Assembly: GCA_035620895.1 (NCBI GenBank)
Contig: DASPFY010000017.1
Coordinates: 62,001-126,000 of the forward strand
Reading direction: 5' to 3'
Length of the DNA: 64,000 nt
DNA from: TA-21 sp035620895
Lineage (GTDB): Archaea; Thermoproteota; Nitrososphaeria; Nitrososphaerales; Nitrososphaeraceae
Of this stretch, positions 56,175 through 64,000 are shown in pieces. The notes under the pieces are model-generated. The model was not told the DNA's origin. It searched no databases and worked only from the letters and a program-made list of their open reading frames with translations. Position 1 is the stretch's first letter, and the number at the start of each line of letters is the position of its first letter. The position numbers were made by a program, and so were the translations under genes.

Positions 56175-56513
56175 ATGGAATATAAAGTATGCAATAGTGA
56201 AGAACTTCCAAATAATTCTATGAAGGTAATAACAATTCAAGGTTCTAATATTCTTGTGTGCAGATCTAATAACCGCTTATTTGCTCTCGATAATTCCTGT
56301 CCTCATAGAGGAGCATCTCTCTCTAAAGGTGAAATAAAAGGAACAAGGATAATATGCTATATGCATGATTTTGAATATGATCTAATTAATGGAAAATTAT
56401 TACACATTCCGAATAAGTGGAACGATCAAAATCCAAATTGGACAAGATCTGATGATTTGTTACTGTTTCCAGTATCTGAAAAAAATGGTAAAATTTATGT
56501 GCAGTTATCGTAA
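56175..56513 (+). CDS. Rieske [2Fe-2S] ferredoxin-like protein
   Basis: 112 residues. The cluster ligands are C42/H44 (CPHRGASL) and C61/H64 (CYMHDFEYD), the Rieske pattern. No membrane helix or fused oxygenase domain, so it is a soluble electron carrier or ferredoxin component. It is divergent from asnS, and no partner oxygenase gene is adjacent. Partner unknown. Confidence 0.85.
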   Translation: MEYKVCNSEELPNNSMKVITIQGSNILVCRSNNRLFALDNSCPHRGASLSKGEIKGTRIICYMHDFEYDLINGKLLHIPNKWNDQNPNWTRSDDLLLFPVSEKNGKIYVQLS

Positions 56514-56660
56514 TAATATTTATTGAAAAATATTTATTAACAAATCTCTTAATTATAATCAAGAATTTTGAATCGGTGAGAATCTATCAAGTTGCTAACT
56601 GTGAATTTAAGCTCCTTGAAAAGATTCTTATGAATTTAGACAATTGCATTTTTGACAATT

Positions 56661-57413
56661 CTAGTCCTGTACCCTTGGAGCCAAATAGAAATGAATTCTT
56701 CCTACGTTGGCTACTCTAAATTCCAATCTTAATGGCATTTTTGTAGAATACTCCAGTACTAATGAGCCTCCAGAGGAACTTATGGCTTTTGTTATTTTTG
56801 ATAAGTAGTCCAAACTATATGTAGCCTTGCTTTTTTCCTTCACTTGCAACTCCTCAAGACCTTCACTATTTGATTCTATAACAATATCAGCTTCGCCATA
56901 ATCACTTTTACCTGAAAAGGTAATTTTCTTTTCTTCTGATTCGATTGAAATGTATTCTGAGACTACTTCAATATCAGACAAGATCTTATCAAATGAAGCT
57001 GGAGTCAATATTACCTTTGAATTAAAATTTAATTTGGGTAAGGGGGTCGATCCTCCTGTACTTTCTATTAACCGCATCTTATACTCTCTCTTGTAACCAT
57101 CTAGTATCTTGATGTGAAGCAAGCTGTTTTCTTCTACAGAAACTTCTACGTTATCTTTTTTTTCCGCTCTTTTCATCAATTTTGAAAACTCATCTATCCT
57201 TACACCAAATTTTAAGGCCGAATCACATTCGTAACCGTCGAACGCAGAATTTGGCCAACTAATATCAATTAATGCAACGTGAGAAGGGTCCATGCCCCTA
57301 AACGACAAACCTTCAACGGTGGCTTCAAACGTTGCCTCATCTACTAAGGTAGATATTGCTGAAGTTATTGCCTTCCACTCATCGGGTGATTTTGTTTTCG
57401 CTAAAAATACCAA
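56661..57413 (-). CDS. pcn: DNA polymerase sliding clamp (PCNA)
   Basis: 250 residues from TTG. WKAITSAISTLVDEATFEATVEGLSFRGMDPSHVALIDISWP is the PCNA opening; FSKLMKRAEKKDNVEVSVEENS and LDYLSKITKAISSSGGSLVLEYSTKMPLRLEF follow, with the final FYLAPRVQD region. It forms a trimeric ring for polymerase, ligase and FEN1. It lies downstream of rpoL-tfs on the same strand. Confidence 0.94.
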   Translation of the reverse strand: MVFLAKTKSPDEWKAITSAISTLVDEATFEATVEGLSFRGMDPSHVALIDISWPNSAFDGYECDSALKFGVRIDEFSKLMKRAEKKDNVEVSVEENSLLHIKILDGYKREYKMRLIESTGGSTPLPKLNFNSKVILTPASFDKILSDIEVVSEYISIESEEKKITFSGKSDYGEADIVIESNSEGLEELQVKEKSKATYSLDYLSKITKAISSSGGSLVLEYSTKMPLRLEFRVANVGRIHFYLAPRVQD

Positions 57414-57597
57414 CTATATCAATCAAGAGGCAGATTCAAAAGATTTTAAACATTCCTATTTTTTGTATAATCATATAGAGACAAAACATTAGCAAATATG
57501 CGAGAAAATAATAAAATAAAAATATATTTTTCGTGATATATTGTAATAATTTACATAGTTTTCTATTTAATCAACTCAAGTACAATGTTATAGCTTT

Positions 57598-57915
57598 TCA
57601 TGCATAATTTCTCCATGTGTGGCTACATTGGGTACATCTATAAAATTGGGTTGTAGCTTCGTCGGCAGATCTTGTTTGTAACATCCACCAGAATGCTAGA
57701 TTGTTTCCACATTTAGGACAATCAATATTTGTAGTTGGGAGGGCACTAGGACCCTTTTCTGATTCGACTATCTTAAGACTCGCCCCACTTTGGTCTATCA
57801 AGGGAACTGATTTGATTTCATTCTTGGCCTCTGTGAAACCACATTTTGGACAAATCAAAATATTCTCCTCAATTCTTGGCTTCATTCTGCTTTCACAGTT
57901 TGGACAAAATTTCAA
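57598..57915 (-). CDS. tfs: Transcription factor S (TFIIS/Rpb9-like)
   Basis: 105 residues with two zinc ribbons: C4, C7, C22, C25 and C66, C69, C94, C97. The C-terminal hairpin carries the catalytic acidic pair in TRSADEATT, as in TFIIS. It stimulates transcript cleavage by backtracked RNA polymerase. It overlaps rpoL by four bases, a conserved archaeal pairing. Confidence 0.93.
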   Translation of the reverse strand: MKFCPNCESRMKPRIEENILICPKCGFTEAKNEIKSVPLIDQSGASLKIVESEKGPSALPTTNIDCPKCGNNLAFWWMLQTRSADEATTQFYRCTQCSHTWRNYA

Positions 57916-58208
57916 GTAGAATCAGCGCTCTTTTCTTTGTTTACTGCCGATTCAATCAATTCTTTAACTTTTAGAACATTATCCGATGAGGATTGTAATG
58001 CCTTGTGTAAAATGTCAAGCGGCTTAGATTTTTTTGTTACAATTCTGAAACTAAATTCATCCTTTAATTGGTGCTTCAGTACAACACCAGCAAATTCTAC
58101 CTCCTTTTGATTCAAAAGTTCGCGCTGCACAATGTACAAAATGGAAATATCTTCACTGACATTCAAATTGATTTCATTTGATTTAAAATTTTTCAACTCC
58201 GCCTGCAT
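57912..58208 (-). CDS. rpoL: DNA-directed RNA polymerase subunit L
   Basis: 98 residues. EISILYIVQRELLNQKEVEFAGVVLKHQLKDEFSFRIVT is the Rpb11/RpoL dimerisation fold, and a C-terminal helix (DILHKALQSSSDNVLKVKELIESAV) follows. RpoL pairs with RpoD in the polymerase core. Overlaps tfs by four bases; the two and pcn probably form one transcript. Confidence 0.9.
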   Translation of the reverse strand: MQAELKNFKSNEINLNVSEDISILYIVQRELLNQKEVEFAGVVLKHQLKDEFSFRIVTKKSKPLDILHKALQSSSDNVLKVKELIESAVNKEKSADST

Positions 58209-58260
58209 GATACAGACAACTACTTATTGAAGATATAAATTATACCATCTACGAAGCTTA

Positions 58261-58770
58261 TTGCAGAGAAGCTCTATTTCAGATATTAAACTTGGTACGT
58301 CTCACTATAGCATTAGATCAAATGAGACTTTAACGTTGAGTCTGAGTTTTAATATAGACGGCTTGATAAGAGAAATTTTTTCTCAAAAAAATTGGGAAAA
58401 AGCATATGATAAACATGATAACGCATTTAGGCTTAGTGTCCTGCTAGATGTGAGGGCAGGTAGAAAGTTCATTGATAAGATCAAATTCGTAAGAAAAGCC
58501 ATATTATTTTGGACAAGAAATCCTAAATTATCATATAGGATCTGGATATCCGTAATAAAAGATGAAACTCCCTATTATCCACTGACAGTTGAGGAAGCAA
58601 AATCACTATTATTTGACGTGACTAAAACTATAGAACTTGAAAGCAATAATTTGAAAAAGGGAGAGAATCAGATTCTAATAGATATCACTGTTTCTTGGGG
58701 TAGACATCTATATACAGAGCCCTTAGAATTGCACGGACAGACCGAGATTGTTAAAGTCAATAAATTATGA
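58261..58770 (+). CDS. Unknown protein divergent from rpoL
   Basis: 169 residues from TTG. No family recognised. Strand-rich opening (SHYSIRSNETLTLSLSFNIDGLI) and KGENQILIDITVSWGRHLYTEPLELHGQTEIVKV near the end suggest a beta-sandwich-like fold with a mixed charged centre. No signal peptide or cysteine motif. Stands alone. Confidence 0.55.
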   Translation: MQRSSISDIKLGTSHYSIRSNETLTLSLSFNIDGLIREIFSQKNWEKAYDKHDNAFRLSVLLDVRAGRKFIDKIKFVRKAILFWTRNPKLSYRIWISVIKDETPYYPLTVEEAKSLLFDVTKTIELESNNLKKGENQILIDITVSWGRHLYTEPLELHGQTEIVKVNKL

Positions 58771-58832
58771 AGGCTTAATTCCCACAGCATTTTCATCTTA
58801 CTATAAATATAGTCGATTGTGAAAAATGACTA

Positions 58833-58979
58833 ATGGCAAAGTTTGATGGCGTCAAAGGACAAGAATTGTTGGATGTAGAAGAACAGAAGGACGAACTTAC
58901 ATTAATTTTCAAGGATAATCGATATTTGTTTATCAAAATAGAAAATGGAAAATTGGTCTCAGATTCAGTACCCGAATAG
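58833..58979 (+). CDS. Small 48-residue protein, hypothetical
   Basis: ATG at 58833, TAG at 58977-58979, 48 codons. The product opens MAKFDGVKGQELLD and ends KLVSDSVPE; it is charged with one short beta/alpha core (ELTLIFKDNRYLFIKIENGK). A TATA-like ctataaatatag (58801-58812) lies 21-32 bases upstream, the right spacing for a leaderless start. No match known to me. Confidence 0.45.
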   Translation: MAKFDGVKGQELLDVEEQKDELTLIFKDNRYLFIKIENGKLVSDSVPE

Positions 58980-59038
58980 TCTGAAATCCAAGACTCTTCT
59001 AGCTACCACTAGTAATCTAGAAATATTAATACTGTTAG

Positions 59039-59713
59039 TTGAATTGTTTGGTTACTATAAATAGTATAAACAGAGAAATAATCGATTGCGTGCGCTGTAA
59101 GAGGTTAGTGAGTTACACACGGCTGGTTGGTAAGAATAAAGTTAGACGATATTCAAATGAGGAGTACTGGGCAAAACCAGTTACTGGTTTTGGAGATACT
59201 GATGCGAAACTACTGATTATTGGCCTAGCACCAGCTGCTCATGGTGCAAATAGAACCGGTAGATTGTTTACTGGAGATCATTCTGGACAATGGCTAATGA
59301 AAGCACTATATGAAATAGGTTTTTCAAATAACCCTTCTAGCATATCTGCGAAAGATGGATTGATTCTGAAGAATGTTTTCATTACTTCATGTGTAAGATG
59401 CGCACCTCCTTCAAATAAACCACTAAATTCAGAATTAGTGAATTGTTCAAACTATCTTGTCAAGGAACTTGAAATATTGAAAAAGGTTAGAGTTGTGATA
59501 ACATTGGGACACATTGCATTCCAAACCTATTGTAAGATCAATGATTTAAACAAACATAAATTCTATCATTTAGGGAGGTATAGAATAAATGACAAACATT
59601 TGATAGCATCCTATCATCCCAGTCGCCAAAATACAAATACAAAAAAGTTAACATGGCCAATGTGGATAAGTGTTTTTGATGTCGCCAAAACGATACTATC
59701 GAGTAATAACTAA
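59039..59713 (+). CDS. Uracil-DNA glycosylase, family 5 (UdgB-like)
   Basis: 224 residues from TTG. Motif A is GLAPAAHGANRTGRLFTGD, the UdgB (family 5) form rather than the family 4 one. The iron-sulfur cysteines are C17, C20, C118 and C136, and the C-terminal loop is YHPSRQNTNT. It removes uracil and related bases from DNA. Soluble, single gene. Confidence 0.88.
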   Translation: MNCLVTINSINREIIDCVRCKRLVSYTRLVGKNKVRRYSNEEYWAKPVTGFGDTDAKLLIIGLAPAAHGANRTGRLFTGDHSGQWLMKALYEIGFSNNPSSISAKDGLILKNVFITSCVRCAPPSNKPLNSELVNCSNYLVKELEILKKVRVVITLGHIAFQTYCKINDLNKHKFYHLGRYRINDKHLIASYHPSRQNTNTKKLTWPMWISVFDVAKTILSSNN

Positions 59714-59875
59714 AATCTAACCAAAATTATACGATTATATCGATAATCAAAGCTAATTTGTTTTTGATGGGTATTTTATTAATTATTTTGTAAATAAAAA
59801 GAATATTTCATTTATGAGTTCTGTCAACTTGAATTTCTGCAAACCATTAAAAGTCAGTACTTCATTTAAAAAGTT

Positions 59876-60805
59876 ATGATTGGTAATGCGTATTTGTCAA
59901 TACTATTCATTGTGACTACAATTGTTGTGCTTTCAAATTTCAATGCAAATGCACAGATTTCGGGTAAATGGTCTGCAGATCTTCAGCCTACGCAAGGTTC
60001 AAATGCAACAGGAACGGCTACGTTAGAGCTTCAAAACAATGGGGAGAACGTACAGTATAGCATTGCTGGCAACGGGCTAAGCAATGTAACGGGCATAGCT
60101 ATTTCTCAGGAGATGGGAAGCGGTAGAACTCCTGATGTTGTAACCCTTGCAACAGCCTCTCAAAGTGGAATCGGGCCGGGTTCAGGAAGCTTGACCGGTA
60201 ACTTCACGGCATCTGACTTGATGGGACCACTAAAGGACAAAAGCATGGCAGATTTTGTGAAAACCATAAATGAAGGAAAAATTATTTTCCGAGTAAACAC
60301 AATGGCTTTCCCGTTAGGTGAAATCATTGGCAATGTTACTGCTGGCGCCAGCAATGCAACAGGAACAGCAATGAATGCCACAGCTAATGCAACAGGAACA
60401 GCAATCGGTCAAGCAGAAAGCGTTGTTAGTACAACTGCTAACGCCACTGCTAATGCGACAGGAGAGGTAATGACTCAGACCGAGGACGTAGTCAATTTGA
60501 CCTCAGATGCTGCATCTAATGCTACGCAAACAGCAATGGACAACACATTGATTATTGCGTCAGATGCTTCGAGCAATGCAACAAGCGATGATATGACGGA
60601 GGCCAATGAGATAATTAGCGCGGCTTCAAACGCCTCGAGTAATGCAACTAATGCAACAGAAACCACAATGGGTCAAGCAGAAGAAGCTGTTAGCTCAGCT
60701 GCAAACGCCACAGCTAATGCAACAGAAGCAGCAAGCAATGAAACCGGCAATCCAATACTCGATGCATTAAAGAACATGTTTGGCGGAATTACCGGGGACA
60801 ATTGA
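59876..60805 (+). CDS. Secreted CHRD-domain protein with Asn-Ala-Thr repeats
   Basis: 309 residues from ATG. Signal peptide (SILFIVTTIVVLSNFNANA). A CHRD-like beta domain (about 28-160: SGKWSADLQPTQGS, ATLELQNNG, MADFVKTINEGKIIFRVNTMAFPLGEIIGNVT) is followed by ~140 residues dominated by NAT/NAS units with acidic and alanine-rich spacers (ANATGTA, SNATNAT). The tail has over 20 N-x-S/T sequons, so it should be heavily N-glycosylated outside the cell. No C-terminal anchor seen (NMFGGITGDN end). Confidence 0.75.
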   Translation: MIGNAYLSILFIVTTIVVLSNFNANAQISGKWSADLQPTQGSNATGTATLELQNNGENVQYSIAGNGLSNVTGIAISQEMGSGRTPDVVTLATASQSGIGPGSGSLTGNFTASDLMGPLKDKSMADFVKTINEGKIIFRVNTMAFPLGEIIGNVTAGASNATGTAMNATANATGTAIGQAESVVSTTANATANATGEVMTQTEDVVNLTSDAASNATQTAMDNTLIIASDASSNATSDDMTEANEIISAASNASSNATNATETTMGQAEEAVSSAANATANATEAASNETGNPILDALKNMFGGITGDN

Positions 60806-60883
60806 AATCATGTCGCATTAGCGACGAATCATATTTTTATTTAATTCAGTTCTTTTTTAGATTTCTGGGTGGAACTTCACTGA

Positions 60884-61138
60884 TTACAAGTTATTAATTA
60901 TAGAGCGCAAATTTTCTGGTATTTCAGGTATCATTCCAGTATGACTCTCATTATTCTGAAGTACATCTTGTCCAATTCTGCGAATCTTTTGTGTTGCAAT
61001 TAGTGTATCAATTGCAGACTCAATTTCTTTGGTAGAAAAATACCCCTTTAGTTTTTCTTTCAACATTTCTTCTGAATCATATTTATATATACAATGTTGT
61101 ATCAGCAGTAATCGTTCGTCGTGTGAAAAATTAGGCAT
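60884..61138 (-). CDS. Small helical protein, hypothetical
   Basis: 84 residues from ATG. HDERLLLIQHCIYKYDSEEMLKEKLKGYFSTKEIESAIDTLIATQKIRRIGQDV looks like a compact three-helix unit with a winged-helix-like order; the tail is Asn-rich. The family is not recognised. Converges with the surface-protein gene and is divergent from aspartate kinase. Confidence 0.5.
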   Translation of the reverse strand: MPNFSHDERLLLIQHCIYKYDSEEMLKEKLKGYFSTKEIESAIDTLIATQKIRRIGQDVLQNNESHTGMIPEIPENLRSIINNL

Positions 61139-61258
61139 ACAGAAATATCAGATCCAACCAAATAAAAATCACTCTCTTGTTTTAATTACTTTCTCAAATG
61201 CTCTCAAAAAGGTAACAATACATGTATTAATCTGTATTATCATTATAGCTTGTCACAA

Positions 61259-62665
61259 ATGCGCCTGGTAATGAAGTTTGGGGGCACTGCAGTAGATTCG
61301 GGAAAAAAAATTGTCCATATTGCTAATTTGATCAAGTCATATCATGATAAAGGTAACGAAATAATTGGAGTTTTTTCTGCAGTAACAGGCATGACCGATG
61401 AGATCTTGAACGTGTCAGAATACATTTTAAAACGTGATAAAAAAAAGATCAAGGATTTCATCAACAAGACTAGAGCAATACATGTGGATATTATACAGAA
61501 TTGTATCAGAAATAAGAACTACAAAGCCAAAGCCCTCCAGGTAGTAGAGGTACTTCTAGATGAAATGGAGAATATTTTGAATGGCATTGTATTGCTGACA
61601 GAAGTGACTGAAAAAGCAATGGATTACTTACTTTCTTTTGGAGAACGACTTTTGACTCCAATAGTTTCGTATTCTCTATTAGACAAGGGTCTTGATTCCG
61701 TATACTTGACTGGGAAGGAAGCTGGGATATTAACTGATTCAAAGTTTGGCCAGGCCAGACCACTTATAGACACCACTAAAATACGAGTAAAGTATCACCT
61801 TGATCCACTATTAAAAGAAAATAAGATTCCCGTTATTACCGGCTTTATTGGTGCTGATCAAAATGGAAATATTACTACTTTGGGAAGAAGTGGCTCAGAC
61901 TACACTGCGACAATTATTGCAGTATGCATTGAGGCTGATGAAGTTTGGTTATGGACAGACGTAAATGGTCTTATGACTGCGGATCCACAAATTGTAAAAG
62001 AAGCTAAAGTTCTCAAAGAAGTATCATTTGCAGAGGCGATTGAATTATCTCTATTTGGTGCGAAGTATATGCATCCCAGAGCACTTGAGCCAGTTATGGA
62101 TACAAAAATTCCAATTCGAATTAGGAACGCATTTAATCTATCAAATGAAGGAACAATAATCTCAAAAAATCCAAGTAAATCTTCCCAAAAGATCGTCAAA
62201 TCAATAATCGCTATCCGTAATACTGCACTGATTGATGTTAGCGGTGGAGGAATGGTCGGCGCACCTGGAACTGCAGCAAAAATTTTTGATGCCTTAGCGA
62301 GAAAAAGTGTGAATATTATGATGATCTCTCAGAGCCCTTCCGAATCCAGCATCTCAATGGTAGTAAAAAAGGATGATTTAGACACTGCTATAACTACGTT
62401 GGATCTGACGCTACTTGACAAAGTTATAAAAAATGTTAGAGTCAACGAAGATGTAGCAGTGGTAGCAGTAGTAGGTTCGGGTATGAGAGGGATTAAAGGA
62501 ATTGCAGCTAAAGTTTTCTCATCGGTCTCAAAAAATAGCATAAATGTGATCATGATCGCCCAGGGATCCTCTGAGCTTAATTTAGCTTTTGTTGTGAATA
62601 ACGTCGATTGTGAAAAAGCGGTAAGATCATTGCATAAAGCATTCATGCTAACTAAAGTTAATTGA
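61259..62665 (+). CDS. lysC: Aspartate kinase
   Basis: About 468 residues from the ATG at 61259; an in-frame TTG three codons earlier is possible. VMKFGGTAVDSG opens the kinase fold, GRSGSDYTATIIA and LWTDVNGLMTADPQIV are the substrate and nucleotide motifs, and two C-terminal ACT domains (about 310-470: VSGGGMVGAPGTAAKIFDALARKSVNIMMISQS and repeats) suggest feedback control. Phosphorylates aspartate for lysine, threonine and methionine routes. Confidence 0.93.
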   Translation: MRLVMKFGGTAVDSGKKIVHIANLIKSYHDKGNEIIGVFSAVTGMTDEILNVSEYILKRDKKKIKDFINKTRAIHVDIIQNCIRNKNYKAKALQVVEVLLDEMENILNGIVLLTEVTEKAMDYLLSFGERLLTPIVSYSLLDKGLDSVYLTGKEAGILTDSKFGQARPLIDTTKIRVKYHLDPLLKENKIPVITGFIGADQNGNITTLGRSGSDYTATIIAVCIEADEVWLWTDVNGLMTADPQIVKEAKVLKEVSFAEAIELSLFGAKYMHPRALEPVMDTKIPIRIRNAFNLSNEGTIISKNPSKSSQKIVKSIIAIRNTALIDVSGGGMVGAPGTAAKIFDALARKSVNIMMISQSPSESSISMVVKKDDLDTAITTLDLTLLDKVIKNVRVNEDVAVVAVVGSGMRGIKGIAAKVFSSVSKNSINVIMIAQGSSELNLAFVVNNVDCEKAVRSLHKAFMLTKVN

Positions 62666-62735
62666 CCATTCACAAATTTCCCTGCAAAATAACTATATAA
62701 AATCCAATAATATCTAGCATCATAATTTGTGTAAA

Positions 62736-62779
62736 CAATCAATATTAAAATACAATTCAATCAATATTAAAATACAATT
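62736..62779. repeat. Perfect 22-bp tandem duplication upstream of mre11
   Basis: Two identical 22-base copies, caatcaatattaaaatacaa plus two more bases, lie back to back (62736-62757, 62758-62779), 19 bases before the mre11 start. Confidence 0.85.
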
Positions 62780-62797
62780 GGGATCGAATAGATACAA

Positions 62798-64000
62798 TTG
62801 TACAAATTTGCTCATATAACTGATTGTCATTTAGGATCCTGGAGAAATCCCAAGCTTAGAGATTTGAATTTGCAAGCATTTGAGAAATCTATATCAATCT
62901 CTATAAAAGAACAAGTTGATTTCATTTTGATTACCGGAGATTTTTTTGATGTAAATATTCCCCAACTTGCACCAGTAAAGAGAGCTGTTGAAATATTAAA
63001 ACAAGCAAGAGATTCAGGAATTGCAGTATACATGATTTACGGTTCACATGACTTTGACACAGCCAATATTTCCATGATAGATATTTTGCACTCTGCCGAA
63101 CTGTTTATCAAACCTACCGAATTTCAAACCAATACCAATTCAGTATTGCTAAAATTCTTTGTTGACAAGAAGACGGGAGCAAAAATAACCGGTATTTCTG
63201 GAAGAAAGGTTGGTCTGGATAGGGAGATTTATGAAAAACTTGACAAGAAAAATTTAGAAATGGAAGATGGATTCAAGATTTTTCTACTGCATAAGGGAAT
63301 TCAAGAAATTCTTCCGTTAGATTTGAATTTTAGGGATTCTCTACCTATCTCTCTTGTTCCAAAGGGATTTGATTATTATGGTGGTGGACATATTCACAAG
63401 AGGGTTGAAAAGAAAATTGATGGGAGTGTGATTGTTTATCCTGGCCCCCTTTTTGGTTCTAGTTTTCAGGATCTAGAGGAAACTGCAAAAGGAGAAAAAC
63501 GTGGATTCTACATTATTTCGTTTGATAAGAAGATTATAGACTATAGGTTTATTGAGATAAATGTAGTAGATATACTCTATAATGAAATAGTTTCTTCAAA
63601 GTGGAACTCAGAAAAATTAGAAGATGAAATAGCAAAAAAAATATCCTATATGGAAGTTAAGAATAAGATAGTTCTAATAAAAGTAAAAGGCAAATTACTT
63701 GGAAAGCGTTCAAATATTGATTTCGGAAAATTTAGCTTGGACATATCAAATAGAGGTGCCTTAATGTCGTTTATCAACACTAATAATTTGTCAACTGATG
63801 AGACAAAGGTCATCGTTGTGCATAGTGACAACAAATTTGACATAGAAAGAGAAATCTTTCATGAAAGCATCAAGAATTTTCAATCGGAACCAAAACTGTC
63901 TGACAAGGTAAAAAAACAAATAGATTCAAAGTTGACGGGGAAAACTGGAGAAAGCATATCGATATCTCTTTTAGAAATTCTACGAAACGAAAAATTAGAG
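62798..64000 (+). CDS. mre11: DNA repair exonuclease Mre11, partial (runs off window)
   Basis: 401 codons from a TTG, open to the window end. Metallophosphoesterase motifs: ITDCHLGSW (D-x-H), LITGDFFD (GD), YGSHDFD (the NHD site reads SHD), LLHKGIQE and YGGGHIHKR (GH-x-H). The layout is Mre11/SbcD, which with Rad50 processes double-strand breaks. The rad50 gene, if present, lies beyond the window. The SHD variant also occurs in some archaeal relatives, as far as I recall. Confidence 0.88.
   Translation, partial: MYKFAHITDCHLGSWRNPKLRDLNLQAFEKSISISIKEQVDFILITGDFFDVNIPQLAPVKRAVEILKQARDSGIAVYMIYGSHDFDTANISMIDILHSAELFIKPTEFQTNTNSVLLKFFVDKKTGAKITGISGRKVGLDREIYEKLDKKNLEMEDGFKIFLLHKGIQEILPLDLNFRDSLPISLVPKGFDYYGGGHIHKRVEKKIDGSVIVYPGPLFGSSFQDLEETAKGEKRGFYIISFDKKIIDYRFIEINVVDILYNEIVSSKWNSEKLEDEIAKKISYMEVKNKIVLIKVKGKLLGKRSNIDFGKFSLDISNRGALMSFINTNNLSTDETKVIVVHSDNKFDIEREIFHESIKNFQSEPKLSDKVKKQIDSKLTGKTGESISISLLEILRNEKLE

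Noticed and set aside
61029..61271. Plus-strand frame before aspartate kinase
   Set aside because: It overlaps the small minus-strand gene and runs into the lysC start without its own features.

Overview
The window looks like the chromosome of an ammonia-oxidising archaeon (Nitrososphaerota/Thaumarchaeota). The evidence is archaeal information-processing genes (aEF-2, TFB, TFS, RpoL, PCNA, Pelota, SRP19, Gar1, S25e, GatD), an ESCRT-III/CdvB protein, a tetraether-lipid synthase, an archaeal HMG-CoA synthase, a 3-hydroxypropionyl-CoA dehydratase-like enzyme, futalosine-route menaquinone genes and intron-bearing tRNAs. The DNA is strongly AT-rich, with many TTG/GTG starts and near-leaderless genes behind TATA boxes. 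This suggests a low-GC soil lineage such as Nitrosocosmicus rather than the higher-GC Nitrososphaera; that placement is inference.

Layout. 1-8.7 kb is accessory: secreted Asn-rich proteins, a DUF72 protein, an intron-containing tRNA-Phe, a small zinc-motif/membrane pair, a stand-alone RAM protein, a class III nucleotidyl cyclase, a poly-gamma-glutamate hydrolase family protein, an orphan zinc-finger remnant and an unknown coiled-coil protein. 9-15 kb is metabolic: threonine ammonia-lyase, HMG-CoA synthase, and mqnC, mqnE and mqnD. 15-24 kb holds aEF-2, a zinc protein, a CDF transporter, an M3-like peptidase, CdvB, CutA, and Pelota with an unknown partner. 23.5-33 kb holds a TrmB regulator divergent from the tetraether synthase, the dehydratase, homoserine kinase, a GPN GTPase, a flippase-like membrane protein, an SDR and a four-CBS protein whose C-terminus resembles the ribosome-hibernation S30AE fold. 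33-39 kb is a RibD-C-like protein and a peptide-type ABC transporter (binding protein plus two permeases, no ATPase). 39-48 kb is a decayed methyltransferase, then a long minus-strand aromatic operon (VIT1-like, aroD, aroE, archaeal aroK, aroA, aroC, chorismate mutase-aminotransferase fusion, tyrA). 48-64 kb is mostly information processing: a tRNA-Tyr with two introns, srp19-gar1-tfb, DNA ligase, S25e, gatD, a second RAM protein, asparaginyl-tRNA synthetase, Rieske protein, rpoL-tfs, pcn, family-5-like uracil-DNA glycosylase, a CHRD surface protein with NAT repeats, aspartate kinase and a truncated mre11.

How the genes work together. The aromatic operon covers dehydroquinate to the tyrosine/phenylalanine branch. 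Aspartate kinase, homoserine kinase and threonine ammonia-lyase belong to the aspartate-threonine-isoleucine route. The mqn genes supply menaquinone. HMG-CoA synthase and the tetraether synthase sit at the two ends of archaeal lipid synthesis.

Most notable for follow-up: the tRNA-Tyr with a canonical 57-nt intron and a second 31-nt intron inside its T-loop, the tRNA-Phe with a 17-nt non-canonical intron, the CBS/S30AE-like fusion, the TrmB-tes divergent pair with an inverted repeat between them, and the decayed methyltransferase with two frameshifts and a stop. I see no CRISPR array, transposase or prophage.
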